Positions 62,184-64,000 of a DNA stretch of 64,000 bases are shown in pieces (position 1 is the first letter of the stretch; each line of letters starts with the position of its first letter). The stretch is taken from assembly GCA_024233395.1 (NCBI GenBank), contig JACKPR010000003.1, positions 62,001-126,000 on the forward strand, given 5' to 3'. Under the pieces are notes generated by a model that did not search any database, had not been told where the DNA came from, and saw only the letters and a program-made list of their open reading frames with translations. Both the position numbers and the translations under genes were made by a program. The DNA comes from Chlamydiales bacterium. Lineage in GTDB: Bacteria; Chlamydiota; Chlamydiia; Chlamydiales; Simkaniaceae.

Positions 62184-62233
62184 TATAGATAAAACAGTTT
62201 AAATCATCCCAATTTTAAACTGTTTTATCTGTA
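62184..62233. repeat. 50-bp miniature (G) of the palindromic element
   Basis: It consists only of the two ends, TATAGATAAAACAGTTTA and TTTTAAACTGTTTTATCTGTA, joined through AATCATCCCA. The 20 outer bases pair almost perfectly. It lies two bases past the hemN stop and one base before the tal stop, between convergent genes, where it would act as a bidirectional terminator hairpin. Confidence 0.9.
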
Positions 62234-62234
62234 G

Positions 62235-63185
62235 CTAAAGCATTCCTTCAATAAGCTTTTCTAGCTTAACGGTATCTTTGGCGAAGTTGCGAATTCCTTC
62301 AGCAAGTTTCTCAGTGGCCATGGCTTCATCATTGAGTAACCATCGGAAAGTTTTTTCGTCCACTGAGATTTTTTCAAGATCACTTTTTGCAGCTTTCTCT
62401 GCACAAAGTTTCTTTGGAACCGCTCCTTCTGATTCTGTGAGTTCCTTAAGAAGATTTGGAGCAATGGTTAGAAGGTCTGAGCCAGCGAGTTCTAGGACTT
62501 CATCGACGTTTCTGAAGGAAGCTCCCATAATTTGAGTTTTATACCCAAACTTTTTGTAGTAGTTAAAGATTTTGGTAACAGAAATGACACCTGGATCTTC
62601 ATCAGGTGGATAAGAATCCTTTCCTTCTGCTTTTTTATACCAGTCAAGAATACGGCCAACAAAGGGAGAGATGAGGGTTGCCCCAGCTTCAGCACAAGCA
62701 ATCGCTTGGGCTAAGCTAAACATCAAAGTCATATTGCAATGAATTCCCTCTTTTTCAAGCTGCGAAGCTGCTAAAACACCTTCCCAAGTTGAAGCTAATT
62801 TAATTAGAATCCGCTCTTTTTCAATTCCAGCCTCTTTATATAGATCGATGTACTGATGGGCTTTTTTAATGCTTCCTTCTACATCGAAAGAAAGGCGAGC
62901 ATCCACTTCTGTTGAGACTCTTCCTGGAATAGCTTTAAGAATTTCTGCTCCGAAGTTCACAAAAACTTTTGTAATGATTAACTCAAGGGGATTTTGTCCA
63001 CCTTTCGATTTTCCATAAGAAACCGCTTCTTCGATCAGGGGTTTATACTCTTCAATTTCAGATGCTTTAAGAATAAGTGAAGGGTTTGTTGTGGCATCTG
63101 TAGGGTGATATTTTTTTATCTCATCAATTTCACCGGTATCGGCAACAATAATAGTGTGTTCTTTGAGCTGATCAAACTTGTTCAT
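62235..63185 (-). CDS. tal: transaldolase (TalB type)
   Basis: It transfers dihydroxyacetone units between sugar phosphates in the pentose phosphate pathway. The 316-residue protein has DATTNPSLILKA at the N-terminus, VDARLSFDVEGS, the Schiff-base Lys in ERILIKLASTWEG, CNMTLMFSLAQAIACAEAG and SPFVGRILDWYKK. The length matches the classical subfamily. It lies downstream of the polymerase genes, as in other Chlamydiales, but in convergent orientation with hemN in between. Confidence 0.98.
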   Translation of the reverse strand: MNKFDQLKEHTIIVADTGEIDEIKKYHPTDATTNPSLILKASEIEEYKPLIEEAVSYGKSKGGQNPLELIITKVFVNFGAEILKAIPGRVSTEVDARLSFDVEGSIKKAHQYIDLYKEAGIEKERILIKLASTWEGVLAASQLEKEGIHCNMTLMFSLAQAIACAEAGATLISPFVGRILDWYKKAEGKDSYPPDEDPGVISVTKIFNYYKKFGYKTQIMGASFRNVDEVLELAGSDLLTIAPNLLKELTESEGAVPKKLCAEKAAKSDLEKISVDEKTFRWLLNDEAMATEKLAEGIRNFAKDTVKLEKLIEGML

Positions 63186-63221
63186 GAATAACCTCTTTGT
63201 TTATTTCTTTATAGCACACTA

Positions 63222-63722
63222 TTAAAATAGTTCCAAACTGATCATGGATCGGGGTTGGATTACACTTGGTTTTCGGAGGAGTGCATCATAGTGACGTTCA
63301 AAATTTGAGGCATCAAGGGTTTCTGAAAAATGACCCGATGAAAGAGTTACCGAAGGTTTAAGTTCAAGGTTTTGAAGAAGGTATTCAAGGCATGTATCAG
63401 TAAGGCGTGCTCGTTGTCCTCCTTCTAGAAGAGGGATGACAAAAGTTCTCGTTGCACAATTCGTGCTGATGGTCAAAGTTGTAGCGTGCTTATCATTTTC
63501 ATTCAATGGAAGTTCAAAACAATGGACATTGATATAAGCATGAATTTCTTTTCCCAAACGAGTCATTTCAAGCTCAATCCCATTTGTTTCATTAGAAGAG
63601 GGGTAGGTTAGCTTAGCCATATCATAACGGTCATTACCATTGCGAATGGAGGTATGTTGCCAGGGACTATGGTGACAACTTGTTGTAAGAAGTAACAATA
63701 AAAGACAAAAGAGGATTTTCAT
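63222..63722 (-). CDS. lipoprotein, unknown
   Basis: The 166-residue protein has a type II signal peptide with a lipobox (MKILFCLLLLLLTTSCHH, Cys16), so it should be lipid-anchored. The mature domain is beta-rich (GIELEMTRLGKEIHAYINV, ATTLTISTNCATRTFVIPL) without a recognised family. The ATG overlaps the stop of the upstream secreted protein gene (ATGA), so the two are coupled. Confidence 0.8.
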   Translation of the reverse strand: MKILFCLLLLLLTTSCHHSPWQHTSIRNGNDRYDMAKLTYPSSNETNGIELEMTRLGKEIHAYINVHCFELPLNENDKHATTLTISTNCATRTFVIPLLEGGQRARLTDTCLEYLLQNLELKPSVTLSSGHFSETLDASNFERHYDALLRKPSVIQPRSMISLELF

Positions 63723-64000
63723 GAAGCCTTTTTCTCTTCAGAGCTTTTATGGTAGTGTTTTCCCGTATCTCTACCAGAAACAAAAAGACCTAAAGTGATG
63801 GCTGCTAGAGTTCCAATTACAGCTGTAGTTGCTTTCCAGGTGCTTGAAGGCTTTTCTTCTCTTTCACGAACCGGAGGATTGGGAGTTGCGTAGACGGGAG
63901 AAGAAACATCAGTAGGAGCCTCGGTGTCAGGATTTTCAATCGGTGGGGTATCATTAGCATAAAGGGTAAAAGCGAAAAGAGTGAGGATAGATAGGATTTT
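63719..64000 (-). CDS. secreted/membrane protein, unknown (start just beyond window)
   Basis: A 94-codon open minus-strand frame reaches the window edge. It starts KILSILTLFAFTLYAND, a signal peptide missing only its first codon or few. A Pro/Thr-rich extracytoplasmic stretch (ENPDTEAPTDVSSPVYATPN), one hydrophobic helix (TTAVIGTLAAITLGLFV) and a charged tail follow. The TGA overlaps the ATG of the lipoprotein gene. No family is recognised. Confidence 0.75.
   Translation of the reverse strand, partial: KILSILTLFAFTLYANDTPPIENPDTEAPTDVSSPVYATPNPPVREREEKPSSTWKATTAVIGTLAAITLGLFVSGRDTGKHYHKSSEEKKAS

Noticed and set aside
1..64000. CRISPR arrays, rRNA genes, prophage or autonomous insertion sequences
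   Set aside because: No direct-repeat array, no rRNA signature and no transposase or integrase was recognised anywhere in the window.

Overview
The window looks like a chromosome segment of an AT-rich obligate intracellular bacterium of the order Chlamydiales. The main reasons are the gene order infA - tRNA-Thr - tuf - tRNA-Trp - secE - nusG - rplKAJL - rpoBC - (hemN) - tal, a long eukaryal-type ileS close to an oversized lepB (as in Chlamydia), a type III secretion translocator operon of CopB/CopD type, HAAAP (TyrP-like) amino-acid permeases, and many small proteins with no recognisable family. The accessory content suggests an environmental family (Simkaniaceae, Waddliaceae or Parachlamydiaceae) rather than Chlamydiaceae. 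Simkania is my best guess, but I cannot confirm it without a search.

Layout. 1-2330: end of a PadR regulator overlapping an SRPBCC protein, yjdM, the tmRNA gene on the minus strand, and a small membrane protein. 2432-9460: ileS and an LD-carboxypeptidase, a PPP-type phosphatase, and an M20 amidohydrolase, with a decayed repeat and a stray lepB fragment between the last two. 9623-14225: lepB and a Clp/AAA+ paralogue with a degenerate first ATPase domain. 14640-20542: unknown proteins, a zinc exporter, and a coupled NAD-salvage unit (small secreted protein, pncB, pncA) facing yggU. 20851-26212: a TyrP-like permease, a mycothione-reductase/lipoamide-dehydrogenase-like enzyme, secreted and unknown proteins, a GNAT, and a cytidylyltransferase with a signal-like N-terminus. 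26213-31885: a long structured leader and a four-gene type III translocator operon closed by a strong terminator. 32055-47293: metabolic, transport and repair genes, SufE, infA, and a pair of related membrane/coiled-coil genes, one of them interrupted by an in-frame amber codon. 48230-60805: the translation/transcription superoperon. 60835-64000: hemN, transaldolase, a lipoprotein and a secreted protein cut by the window end.

The most striking unexplained signal is a family of palindromic elements of about 168 bp: four full copies, one 50-bp miniature and two single-ended remnants. They begin and end with TATAGCTAAAAC-type termini. Their arms vary in a compensatory way, and they sit mostly at 3' ends of genes, in two cases supplying the stop codon of the neighbour. 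Other observations worth checking are a 35-codon membrane micro-ORF coupled to a TyrP-like gene by a GTGA overlap, a 31-bp perfect inverted repeat upstream of a membrane-protein gene, a leader peptide/long hairpin in front of the cytidylyltransferase, and a structured non-coding region upstream of the tuf cluster.

Functional picture: a host-dependent cell that salvages nicotinamide/nicotinate and aromatic amino acids, exports zinc, injects translocators and perhaps effectors into its host, and keeps its core gene-expression genes in one block. All assignments come from reading motifs and gene context by eye. No database search was run.
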